DNA of 18,380 bases, taken from contig DATHPK010000002.1 in assembly GCA_035483935.1 (NCBI GenBank), positions 1 through 18,380 of the forward strand. The letters run 5' to 3'. The translations under genes and the position numbers were made by a program. Positions 7,743 through 14,427 of this stretch are shown in pieces. This stretch comes from Bog-473 sp035483935. Its GTDB lineage: Bacteria > Actinomycetota > Acidimicrobiia > Acidimicrobiales > RAAP-2. Under the pieces are notes generated by a model, which was not told the origin of the DNA, ran no database searches, and worked only from the letters and a program-made list of their open reading frames with translations. Position 1 is the stretch's first letter, and each line of letters opens with the position of its first letter.

Positions 7743-8531
7743 GTGACGATCTCGATCGACCTGGAGCGGACACGACACCGCGACGGCCTCCGTCATGGCG
7801 CGACGGATTCCGCTTCCCAACCCCGCGACGTGCTCGAGCGTCTCGGGGCCGACCGCAGGATCCTGATCGCCGAGGACGACCACAGCTGCCGCTTGGCCCT
7901 CCACCAGTACTTCGAGCGCTCGGGCTACCGGGTGACGGAGGCGGCCGACGGCCCGGCGTCGCTGCGGGCCGTGTTCCAGAGCTCGGCCGACCTGGTCATC
8001 CTCGACCTTGGGCTGCCCGGGGTCGACGGCCTCGAGGTCCTGGCCAAGATCCGGCGTGACAGCGCCGTGCCGGTCATCGTGTGCTCGGGACGCGACTCGG
8101 AGGGCGAGCGAATCCGCTCGCTCGACCTCGGTGCGGACGACTTCGTAGTCAAGCCGTTCTCCTTCGCCGAGTTGGAGGCCCGCGTCCGTGCGGTGCTCCG
8201 CCGCGGTGCCAAGACGCCCGCGAACCGAGTCCTGCACTACGGCGATCTGGTCATCGACCGTGACACGCGCACGGTCTCGCTGTCCGAGACCGTCGTGCCC
8301 ATGACCCGCAAGGAGTTCGACCTGCTCGCCTTCCTGGCCGCGTCGCCGGGCCGCGTCTTCTCCCGTCAGGACCTTCTCGAGCGGGTGTGGGCGTCGACCG
8401 ACGAGTGGCAGGGTTGTTCGACCGTCACCGAGCACGTCCGCCGAATCAGGCTGAAGATCGAGGACGACCCGAACGCGCCGCACTGGATCGCAACGGCGCG
8501 CGGCATCGGGTATCGCTTCTGCGCTCCGTAA
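7743..8531 (+). CDS. OmpR/PhoB-family response regulator, first of a tandem pair
   Basis: A DNA-binding response regulator of 262 residues: an N-terminal tail (1-38), a receiver domain (about 39-155) and an OmpR-type winged helix (about 160-262). The receiver keeps all phosphorylation residues: acidic pair Glu44-Asp45 (ILIAEDD), acceptor Asp88 (VILDLGLPG), Ser115 (VIVCSG) and Lys137 (VVKPF). The winged helix includes MTRKEFDLLAFLA, GRVFSRQDLLERVW, TVTEHVRRIRLKIE and GIGYRF. I chose the GTG at 7743 because its N-terminus (MTISIDL) aligns with the well-supported start of the paralogue (MTTPLDL); an upstream in-frame ATG at 7680 would add 21 residues. No histidine kinase is encoded nearby, so it looks like an orphan. 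It is divergent from the sigma factor and followed by its paralogue after 361 bp. Confidence 0.93.
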   Translation: MTISIDLERTRHRDGLRHGATDSASQPRDVLERLGADRRILIAEDDHSCRLALHQYFERSGYRVTEAADGPASLRAVFQSSADLVILDLGLPGVDGLEVLAKIRRDSAVPVIVCSGRDSEGERIRSLDLGADDFVVKPFSFAELEARVRAVLRRGAKTPANRVLHYGDLVIDRDTRTVSLSETVVPMTRKEFDLLAFLAASPGRVFSRQDLLERVWASTDEWQGCSTVTEHVRRIRLKIEDDPNAPHWIATARGIGYRFCAP

Positions 8532-8579
8532 CGCGGCGGACACTTCCCTCGCGCGGAGTACTGCGCCGCCACCGGCGGC

Positions 8580-8609
8580 GGATCGCACCGGATCGCACCG
8601 GATCGCACC
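8580..8609. repeat. Three tandem copies of a 10-bp unit, decaying into a GCACC array
   Basis: GGATCGCACC occurs three times without gaps at 8580-8589, 8590-8599 and 8600-8609, followed to about 8650 by irregular GCACC and ACC units. It begins 48 bp after the first response regulator stop and lies well upstream of the second. A 10-bp period places every copy on the same DNA face, which suits the tandem binding of OmpR/PhoB-type regulators. Simple slippage expansion is the alternative. Confidence 0.8.
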
Positions 8610-8723
8610 GCACCACCACCGCACCACAACGGCACCGCGACCGCACCACGCCTGCACAACATTTGGTCCATTAGACCTATTGAGCTGGGCGGACGCGCTG
8701 ACGACACTGGATTTCGACGGAAC

Positions 8724-8764
8724 GCAAACCCGTCGCGGCGGGACCAGATCGGGGCCGGGTTTGC
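8724..8764. repeat. 9-bp perfect inverted repeat, 23-nt spacer
   Basis: GCAAACCCG (8724-8732) and CGGGTTTGC (8756-8764) are exact reverse complements with a 23-base spacer, lying about 55 bp before the small upstream ORF of the second response regulator. Arm length and spacer resemble the repeat at 7399-7445. Confidence 0.7.
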
Positions 8765-8818
8765 CGAGCGTCACAAGAGACCTGTGCATTGGGCACGGTG
8801 TGATGAGGGGGAAACGGA

Positions 8819-8896
8819 ATGATGCTCGGGACGCCACACCGGCACCCCCGGCATCGCCGCGGTGCGGCACAGAGTCACGGGGAGGAGCGGTCATGA
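8819..8896 (+). CDS. Putative 25-codon upstream ORF coupled to second response regulator
   Basis: The ORF starts with two ATG codons at 8819 and 8822, runs 25 sense codons and ends in TGA at 8894-8896, overlapping the ATG of the response regulator as ATGA. GGGGG at 8807-8811 stands 7 nt before the first ATG. The tract GGGGGAAAC also precedes the sigma factor start, which suggests a genuine local ribosome-site style. The peptide starts MMLGTPHRHPRHRRG and is rich in His (4) and Arg (5), with no hydrophobic stretch. Its likely role is translational coupling or attenuation of the downstream gene rather than a stable protein; this is inference from overlap geometry. The following start codon has its own GGGGAGGAG site inside this ORF, so coupling need not be absolute. 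Confidence 0.5.
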   Translation: MMLGTPHRHPRHRRGAAQSHGEERS

Positions 8897-9675
8897 CGAC
8901 ACCGCTCGACCTGCACACCCGGGTGCCCTTCCACGACGCCCTGCGCCGGAACATCTCCGCGCAGGGATCTGGGGGCGGTCCCGTCGGGACCACCCGGACG
9001 ATCCTCGTGGCCGAGAGCGACTCCAACTTCCGCGGCGCGTTGTGCCGCTTCCTCGAGCAGTCCGGTTACCGCGTGATCGAAGCGGACAGCATGGCGAACT
9101 CACTGCGAGCGGTGTTCCGCCAGGAGGCCGACCTCGTGGTCCTCGACCTCGATCGGGACGGGGTCACGGGCGACGTCCTCACCAAGATCCGCCGCCGCAG
9201 CACGGTGCCGGTCATCGTGTGCTCGAGCCAGGCCACCGAGCAAGATCGCGTCCGGCTCCTGAACCTTGGGGCGGACGACTTCATCGACAAGCCCTACTCC
9301 ATGCCCGAGCTGGAGGCACGGATGCGGGCGGTGATGCGCCGCGGCAGCGCGACACCCACCACGACGCTGGACCTGGGGGGCCTCGTGATCGACCACGGGA
9401 CCCGCACGGTCACGCTCGGCCAGGACGAGGTCCCGATGACCCGCAAGGAGTTCGACCTCCTGGCCTTCCTGGCCACCTGCCCCGGCCGCGTGTTCTCCCG
9501 GGAGGAGTTGCTCGAGCGGGTGTGGGGCTCTACCAGCCGTTGGCAGGGATGCTCCACGGTCACCGAGCACGTGCGCAGGGTCCGGCTCAAGATCGAGACC
9601 GACCCGGAGAACCCACGGTGGATCACGACCGTGCGAGGAATCGGCTACCGCTTCTCGTCGGCCGCCGCCGCATAA
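8893..9675 (+). CDS. OmpR/PhoB-family response regulator with atypical receiver
   Basis: A paralogue of the preceding regulator, 260 residues, alignable along almost its whole length. Receiver about 36-150, winged helix about 153-256 (MTRKEFDLLAFLA, GRVFSREELLERVW, TVTEHVRRVRLKIE, GIGYRF). The acceptor Asp85 (VVLDLDRDG), Ser111 and Lys133 (DKPY) are kept, but the acidic pair reads Glu41-Ser42 (VAESD) where the first copy has Glu-Asp. Ser42 replaces the residue equivalent to PhoB Asp10, a direct Mg ligand. The loop after the acceptor has also lost the Leu-Pro of DxxLPG. Phosphorylation may therefore be weak or absent, as in known atypical response regulators. The ATG at 8893 has GGGGAGGAG upstream; an upstream in-frame TTG at 8680 is unlikely. 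No kinase is nearby. The winged helix is nearly unchanged, so the two copies may share DNA sites. Confidence 0.93.
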   Translation: MTTPLDLHTRVPFHDALRRNISAQGSGGGPVGTTRTILVAESDSNFRGALCRFLEQSGYRVIEADSMANSLRAVFRQEADLVVLDLDRDGVTGDVLTKIRRRSTVPVIVCSSQATEQDRVRLLNLGADDFIDKPYSMPELEARMRAVMRRGSATPTTTLDLGGLVIDHGTRTVTLGQDEVPMTRKEFDLLAFLATCPGRVFSREELLERVWGSTSRWQGCSTVTEHVRRVRLKIETDPENPRWITTVRGIGYRFSSAAAA

Positions 9676-9705
9676 CGGCGCACCGCTTCGGAGACCTATG
9701 CGCCG

Positions 9706-9722
9706 CTCCGCCTACGGCGGAG
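9706..9722 (+). terminator. Hairpin terminator candidate after second response regulator
   Basis: CTCCGCC and GGCGGAG form a perfect 7-bp stem with a TAC loop, 30 bp beyond the stop codon. There is no T run after it; such tailless hairpins are common candidate terminators in high-GC genomes. Confidence 0.5.
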
Positions 9723-9905
9723 GGTGCTGGCCCGCCATCAGATAACCCGCTACCGGCGTGTGTGTTTGCCTATGCGCACATCCACACGTCGGCTCGAGCC
9801 TGCGAACGCGCCCCCAGGAGCGCGGCGAGAGGAGGGCCTGGTCGGCATGCGCGTTGCAGCAAAGGGCGCCAGATTGCACCTTCGTCGCCAAAACCTGGGA
9901 AAAAA

Positions 9906-9917
9906 GGTCGAAAGACC
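9906..9917 (+). other. GGTC-GAAA-GACC hairpin with GNRA tetraloop
   Basis: A perfect 4-bp stem closes a GAAA loop, flanked by an A-run before and a C-run after. It lies 84 bp before the LuxR-type regulator start and could be part of a structured leader. It matches no riboswitch class I know. Confidence 0.35.
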
Positions 9918-9941
9918 CCCCTGCAATATGGGTGTCGCCTA

Positions 9942-9953
9942 TCGTAATTACGA
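9942..9953. promoter_or_regulatory. 12-bp perfect palindrome upstream of LuxR-type regulator
   Basis: TCGTAATTACGA is a perfect palindrome centred about 54 bp before the start codon of the LuxR/LAL gene, in an AT-rich patch of a GC-rich region. Position and symmetry fit an operator for a dimeric regulator, possibly the LAL protein itself. Confidence 0.45.
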
Positions 9954-9976
9954 GGGCGTTGGGCGAAAATAGATCT

Positions 9977-9989
9977 CTCGATTGTCGAG
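9977..9989 (+). promoter_or_regulatory. Small inverted repeat bordering the LAL ribosome site
   Basis: CTCGA and TCGAG pair around TTG, and the second arm runs into the GAGGGGG ribosome site (9988-9993). A hairpin here could partly mask translation initiation of the LAL gene. Confidence 0.35.
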
Positions 9990-10001
9990 GGGGCATTACG
10001 G

Positions 10002-12662
10002 ATGGCGTTCGATGTCGGCGGAACACCCGTTGAACCACGCGTCGTCGCGGGTTCCTGGCCCTTCGTCGGCCGCGCACGCGAGCTCCAGCTCCTCAAGGAA
10101 GCAGTTCGCGAACGACGCGGGGCGGTGATCGTCGGGCCTGCCGGTAGCGGCAAGACGACGCTGGCCCGTGCCGCTGCCGAGTTCGCACAGGACCTGGGCA
10201 TGTCGGTCGCCGTGGTGTCGGGCAGCGACGAGGCGCGCTCCTACGCCTTCGGCGCCTTCGCCTCTCTACTGCCGCCGGGGCTGGCCGCGGTGGGACCCGG
10301 CGCCCAGGGCGATCTGCTCCGCTACTACGCGCGGGAGCTCGTCGCGACGGCCGAGGGACGGCCCCTACTGCTTCTCGTCGACGACGCACACCTCCTCGAC
10401 GACGGGTCCTCGATGCTGATGCACCAGCTGTCGCTCAACGCGACGGCGACGGTCGTCGCCTGCATCCGAGCCGGCGGCCGGACCGCAGAGAAGTCCGCCG
10501 ATCCGACGGTCGTGCTGTGGAAGGACCATGACGCCACGCGCATGGAGCTGGCGAGGCTCGACGACGACGCCGTCGACGAATTGCTCCGGCGCGTGTTGAG
10601 CGGCCCCATCGACGCCGCCTCCCTGCGCATGGTCGCCGAATACACGCGCGGCGACCCGTTGTACCTCCGGGAGATCGTCGCGGGTGCGCTCGAGAGCCGA
10701 ACCCTCACCGACGAAAGCGGAATCTGGCGTGTGCGCGGCAGCCTCGGGCCCACCACTCGCCTCGTCGAACTGATCAACCTCCGCCTCGTCGGCCTGAGCG
10801 AGGCGGAACGCCGTGCCCTTGAGCTCACCGCCATCGGCGAGCCCCTGGCCCAACCCGCCCTCGACGAGCTCACCGAGCCAGCGGCGGTCGAGGCCCTCGA
10901 GGACAAGGGGCTCCTGACGAGCGCCATGGACGGCCGGCGCCTCCAGGTCCAGCTGGCCGATCCCGTCCTGACCGATGTCGTGCGCGCGGGGATCAGCCCC
11001 CGCCGCGAGCGCGAGCTCGCCCGCGCCCTCGCCGAAGCATCGGGCACGAGCCGGCAGGAGGACACCCTGCTCCTCGCGTCGCTCCGACTCGTCGGCGGTG
11101 GTGGGGACGCCGACCTGCTTCTCGCTGGGGCCAAAGCGGCCCGCGACCGGCGCGATTTCGCCCTGACGGAACGACTGGCGCTCGCGGCGATGGAACAGGG
11201 GGAGGGATTCGAAGCTCAGCTGCTGGCGGCCGAGGCGGCCCACCTCGAAGGCCGCGATGGCGAGGCGGCCGACGCCCTCGACGCGCTCGATCGCCAAGCC
11301 GCGAACGACACCGAACGTATCCGGGTGGCCCTGCTGCGCTTCGACCTCGCGTACTTCGCGCGCGGCTTGGCCGACGTGTCGGCGATCGAATCGCTGCTGA
11401 ACACCGCCACCGACGGGGAATGGCGAGGCGAACTGCTGGCCCGACGCCTGTGCATGCAGGGGGCCCTGCACGGTCCGACCGCGGCCCTCGACACCGTACC
11501 GATCCCGCTGAAGCAGGGACCTTCGGCGATGCCTTCGAGCGTGCACGCGGTCGTCGGCGAGTTCCTCACCCGCACAGGCGCCATGGAACAGGCCTTGCGC
11601 GTCCTCGGTCCGGCGGCGATACCGGCGGAACACCCGGTGGGAACGGAACTGTGGAGCCCCTTCTCGAACCGTGCCCTCACCCTCGTCGCGCTCGGTCGCT
11701 TCGACGAGGCGGACGCCCTCATCGACGGCGAGCGCAACGATCTGACCAGTCCCGCTGCGTCGCCCGAGGGCGCCGTCGTGGCGGCGGTCCTCGGCGCGCT
11801 CCGCCTCGAGCAAGGCCGCGTCCAGAGCGCCTTCCTCCAGGCGGCCAGCGCCACCGGGACGTTCATCGACCTGGGGCTCACTGTGCCGGCGCGCCGCTGC
11901 TACACACTGTGCGCTACCGCGTTGGCGCTTGCCGGACATGCAGCCAAGGCGGCCGAGACGCTCGTCGAGCTCGACGCGCTCGCCCTGCCGGCCGACCTGT
12001 CGTACGAGGTCGAGGTCTTGCAAGCCCGCGCCTGGGTCCGTGCCGCAGGTGGCGACATGGCGTCCGGCCGCTCGCACCTCGAGGCGGCGGCCGCCCTCGG
12101 CGGCGAGGTCGGTGACCTGCTCGGCGCGACCGCAGCCCTCCACGGGTTGGCCCGTATGGGACGCGCCCGCCAGGTGGTCGACCAGCTGGGCGAGCTCGCC
12201 CAACGTGTCGACGGGGAGCTGACGGCGGCGCGGCTCGCGTATGCGATCGGTGCAGCCCGCCGAGACAGCCACGGGCTCGAGGAGGCTGCTGCGAAATTCG
12301 AGGCCGTCGGCGCGAACCTCTACGCCGCCGAGGCCCTCGGCGAGTCGGCGGTGCATCTCTTGCGCGCCGGCATGTCCCGCGAGGCCGCGTCGAGCCAACA
12401 GCGCGCCGCTCGCCTGCTCTCACGTTGCGAGCGCGCCGTCACCCCGTTCGTCCGCGCCATCGGGGTGCGGGCCCAGCTGACACCAGCCGAACTCGACACG
12501 GCGCTCCAGGCGGCGTCGGGCAGCACGGACAAGGAGATCGCCGAGGTCATGCACCTCTCGGTTCGCACGGTCGAGAACCGGCTCCACCGGGTGTACCAGA
12601 AGCTCGGTCTCTCGCACCGCCGCGAGTTGGGCGAGGCGCTGCGCGACCTGCCCGAGCCGTAA
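10002..12662 (+). CDS. LuxR-family transcriptional regulator with AAA/STAND ATPase domain (LAL type)
   Basis: A large ATP-binding LuxR regulator of 886 residues, normal for the LAL/MalT-like group. Domain order: N-terminal FVGRARELQLL (21-31), Walker A GPAGSGKT (45-52), Walker B LLLLVDD (122-128) and a winged/sensor region to about 330. A long Ala/Leu-rich helical repeat part (about 340-820, TPR-like) follows, and then a C-terminal LuxR helix-turn-helix (826-876, with TDKEIAEVMHLSVRTVENRLHRVYQKLGL). In the family, ATP and an effector drive oligomerisation and promoter activation; the effector here is unknown. The ATG at 10002 follows GAGGGGG. It stands alone downstream of two response regulators and ends 35 bp from a convergent transporter gene, so its targets are not obvious; autoregulation through the upstream palindrome is possible. 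Confidence 0.95.
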   Translation: MAFDVGGTPVEPRVVAGSWPFVGRARELQLLKEAVRERRGAVIVGPAGSGKTTLARAAAEFAQDLGMSVAVVSGSDEARSYAFGAFASLLPPGLAAVGPGAQGDLLRYYARELVATAEGRPLLLLVDDAHLLDDGSSMLMHQLSLNATATVVACIRAGGRTAEKSADPTVVLWKDHDATRMELARLDDDAVDELLRRVLSGPIDAASLRMVAEYTRGDPLYLREIVAGALESRTLTDESGIWRVRGSLGPTTRLVELINLRLVGLSEAERRALELTAIGEPLAQPALDELTEPAAVEALEDKGLLTSAMDGRRLQVQLADPVLTDVVRAGISPRRERELARALAEASGTSRQEDTLLLASLRLVGGGGDADLLLAGAKAARDRRDFALTERLALAAMEQGEGFEAQLLAAEAAHLEGRDGEAADALDALDRQAANDTERIRVALLRFDLAYFARGLADVSAIESLLNTATDGEWRGELLARRLCMQGALHGPTAALDTVPIPLKQGPSAMPSSVHAVVGEFLTRTGAMEQALRVLGPAAIPAEHPVGTELWSPFSNRALTLVALGRFDEADALIDGERNDLTSPAASPEGAVVAAVLGALRLEQGRVQSAFLQAASATGTFIDLGLTVPARRCYTLCATALALAGHAAKAAETLVELDALALPADLSYEVEVLQARAWVRAAGGDMASGRSHLEAAAALGGEVGDLLGATAALHGLARMGRARQVVDQLGELAQRVDGELTAARLAYAIGAARRDSHGLEEAAAKFEAVGANLYAAEALGESAVHLLRAGMSREAASSQQRAARLLSRCERAVTPFVRAIGVRAQLTPAELDTALQAASGSTDKEIAEVMHLSVRTVENRLHRVYQKLGLSHRRELGEALRDLPEP

Positions 12663-12697
12663 CCGGCCTGCCGGAGCCATGGCCGCCACCGCTGCGT

Positions 12698-13282
12698 TCA
12701 GCGCACGGCTTCCCAGACGGCCCACCCCGTAAGGCCGAACAGCACGACGGCGGTCACGACCCGGATCGTCGCGATGTTGACGAACCGCAGCACGCTCTGG
12801 CCGGCCGTCACGGCGAGCGCCGCCACTGCCCACAAGGCGAGGAGGGCGCCGACCGCGACCGAAAGCGCATCGTGGTAGTGGGCCGCCAGGTTTGCCGTGA
12901 TTATCTGGGTCAGGTCGCCCCACTCGGCCACGAAGATGACCACGAACGCGGTGACCGCGACCCGTTGATGGGACGCAACCTCGCGCTCGACCAGTGCTTC
13001 CTCGTCGCGTTCTTTTCTCGCTTCCCGCAACGCGAGCACGCCCCCCGTGAAGAACATCGCCGCGACGATCGCCTGCAGCGCCCGGTGGGGCAGGAGATGG
13101 AAGAGCGCGACGCCTACGGTGACCGCGATGACGACGTGCACGGTGAAGGCGGCGGCGGCCCCGAGCCACACGGTTGCGGGACGGCCGCGCGTGGACAGCA
13201 CCAGCGACGCGAACATCGTCTTGTCAGGTAACTCACCCAGGAAGACGATCGGAAGAACTGCGAAGACGACGTCGAGCTGCAA
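12698..13282 (-). CDS. UPF0016/GDT1 (TMEM165-like) cation transporter
   Basis: An integral membrane protein of 194 residues with about six hydrophobic helices, matching the length and two-fold repeat of the UPF0016 family, whose studied members move Mn2+ or Ca2+ out of the cytoplasm. The family motif ExGD[KR][TS] appears twice in altered form: ELPDKT (17-22) in the first half and EWGDLTQ (120-126) in the second. The variable loop between them is charged (REARKERDEEALVERE). I chose the TTG at 13282: AAAGG precedes it by 5 nt, the N-terminus becomes LQLDVVFAVLPIVFLGE as in the family, and a TACGTT box lies just upstream; the longer reading frame to 13555 has an Arg/Pro-rich, non-family N-terminus. 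It is convergent with the LAL gene and divergent from a small gene. I see no yybP-ykoY manganese riboswitch upstream. Confidence 0.88.
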   Translation of the reverse strand: MQLDVVFAVLPIVFLGELPDKTMFASLVLSTRGRPATVWLGAAAAFTVHVVIAVTVGVALFHLLPHRALQAIVAAMFFTGGVLALREARKERDEEALVEREVASHQRVAVTAFVVIFVAEWGDLTQIITANLAAHYHDALSVAVGALLALWAVAALAVTAGQSVLRFVNIATIRVVTAVVLFGLTGWAVWEAVR

Positions 13283-13304
13283 GGAGACCTTTCTGTCGGA
13301 GTCG

Positions 13305-13349
13305 AACGTAGCCCGCAGTGCACGAGGCGGCGGTGCAACCGCGTACGTT
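13305..13349. promoter_or_regulatory. Back-to-back promoter pair with TACGTT boxes
   Basis: TACGTT occurs on the minus strand at 13310-13305, facing the UPF0016 gene, and on the plus strand at 13344-13349, facing the small gene. Each fits the actinobacterial TANNNT -10 pattern. The implied minus-strand start near 13298 leaves a short leader with AAAGG before the TTG at 13282. The -35 regions would overlap; none is clear. Confidence 0.4.
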
Positions 13350-13380
13350 GGAGAGGGGCCACACCGGTTTGGACGACGAC

Positions 13381-13569
13381 ATGCTGATCGAACTCTCCGA
13401 GGAACAAAGCGCAGAGCTCCATTCGCTGCGGGAGAGTGCGCTGGGCGACCTGAGCACCGAGATCGCCGATACCGACAACGCCGAATACCGGCAGGGCCGG
13501 CGCCAACGCCGGACCGTCTTGGAGTCGGTGCTCTTCCGGCTCGACAACCACCCACGGGCGTGCGACTAG
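13381..13569 (+). CDS. Small conserved-looking protein of unknown function
   Basis: A 62-residue product starting MLIELSEEQSAELHSLRESALGDL, continuing STEIADTDNAEYRQGRRQRR and ending near a TVLESVLFRL helix. The pattern (short beta start, two charged helices, an EIADTDN turn) resembles small actinobacterial proteins of unknown role that I recall only loosely. The amino-acid composition is that of a soluble helical protein, and codon third positions are G/C-rich as in neighbouring genes. The start is uncertain: ATG 13381 is the simplest, while an in-frame TTG at 13369 has GGAGAGGGG about 10 nt before it, and GTG 13318 would extend it to 83 residues. Its TAG overlaps the stop of the convergent dehydrogenase gene within CTAG. 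Confidence 0.6.
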   Translation: MLIELSEEQSAELHSLRESALGDLSTEIADTDNAEYRQGRRQRRTVLESVLFRLDNHPRACD

Positions 13570-14399
13570 TTGTCTCCCCCCTGCCCCATGTGATCGAGCA
13601 AGGACTGGCCGGTCAGCGTGAACACCGTTTCGTCGTCGCTCTGACGCCACAGGTCGATGAGCTCGTAGGACACCGGGTCGCAGCCGTACCGCATCGGTCC
13701 CGACGAGTCGACGATCGCGTCGACGATGGCCGTGGCGGCCCCGGCACATTCGACGACGCGCTGGTCGCCGTGGGCGCGCCGTAATTCCGCGGCGGTGTCG
13801 GCGAGCTTGCGGTACTCGGGAAAACGCGCCGCGTCGGGATCACCCTTGCTCAGACGGAACATGTCGGTGTCCACGGGGCCCGGCATGATCTCGACGACGC
13901 GGATGCCGAAGGGCGCCACTTCGACGCGCAGGCTGTCGCCGAAGGCGGACGCAGCCGCCTTCGAAGCCCGGTACGCGGCAAAGAACGGCACGGCCGCGAT
14001 GATCGACGACGAGGTGATCGTACAGACGACCGATGGCCGGTTGGCACGCAGCGTCGGGATGGCCGCCGAGGTGAGCGCGACCGTGGCGAAGACGTTCGTC
14101 TCGAACATGCGGCGCCAGTCGTCCATGTCTGCGTGCTCGACGGGGAGGTACGGGGTGTCGATCCCCGCGTTGTTGACGAGCACCCGGAGGTCGTCGGGCA
14201 GGTCGAAGGTTGCGGGGTCCGTGACGTCGAGCCGTTGCACCCGGAGGCGCCCGGCCGCCTCCTGTTCCATACCCAACCCGGCCGCAGGGTCCCGCATCGA
14301 CGCGATTGTGTCGAAGCCGCGGCGCGCCAGCTCGAGCGCGACGGCCCGGCCGATGCCACGGCTGGAGCCCGTCACCAGTGCGCTGCCGTGGATCTCCAT
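13566..14399 (-). CDS. Short-chain dehydrogenase/reductase (SDR)
   Basis: An NAD(P)-dependent oxidoreductase of the classical SDR type, 277 residues. Cofactor motif TGSSRGIG (10-17), LDVTD (58-62), NNAG (76-79), Asn102 in the helix after it, catalytic Ser near 130-132, Tyr143 and Lys147 (YRASK), and PGPVDTDMF (173-181) are all present. Arg14 after TGSS and an Arg36 after the second strand favour NADP(H), which is inference. The ATG at 14399 is preceded by GGGAGAG at slightly long spacing. The gene shares a 40-bp divergent gap with the methyltransferase and meets the small gene tail to tail. The substrate is not predictable. Confidence 0.95.
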   Translation of the reverse strand: MEIHGSALVTGSSRGIGRAVALELARRGFDTIASMRDPAAGLGMEQEAAGRLRVQRLDVTDPATFDLPDDLRVLVNNAGIDTPYLPVEHADMDDWRRMFETNVFATVALTSAAIPTLRANRPSVVCTITSSSIIAAVPFFAAYRASKAAASAFGDSLRVEVAPFGIRVVEIMPGPVDTDMFRLSKGDPDAARFPEYRKLADTAAELRRAHGDQRVVECAGAATAIVDAIVDSSGPMRYGCDPVSYELIDLWRQSDDETVFTLTGQSLLDHMGQGGDN

Positions 14400-14427
14400 G
14401 ACGGTGATTCTCTCCCAAGCGCGGCGA

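Larger units (their letters stand above)
9676..10001. other. 326-bp intergenic region before the LuxR-type regulator
   Basis: No convincing gene. It begins with a hairpin after the response regulator stop (9706-9722). It then holds TTGCAGCAA (9854-9862), ATTGCA/TGCAAT arms (9873-9878, 9922-9927), a GAAA-tetraloop hairpin, a 12-bp palindrome and a small inverted repeat next to the ribosome site. The last 130 bases are richer in A and T than the genes, so the promoter of the next gene probably lies there, but I could not fix its -35/-10 boxes. Confidence 0.6.

Noticed and set aside
7489..7746. 85-codon plus-strand frame whose stop overlaps the GTG of the first response regulator
   Set aside because: No good ribosome site, Arg/Pro-rich composition and mixed codon use; unlike the 8819 ORF nothing but the overlap supports it.
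9841..9960. Possible c-di-GMP (GEMM) or c-di-AMP riboswitch before the LAL gene
   Set aside because: Some fragments (GCAAAGGGC, GAAA loop) look similar, but the conserved core order is absent.
10365..12398. 677-codon minus-strand open frame opposite the LAL regulator
   Set aside because: Antisense shadow of a clear LuxR/LAL gene, with Gly/Arg/Gln-rich sequence and no domain.
12663..12674. CCGG-CCTG-CCGG as a bidirectional terminator between the LAL and UPF0016 genes
   Set aside because: Only 4 bp of stem and no T tract on either strand; too weak to call.
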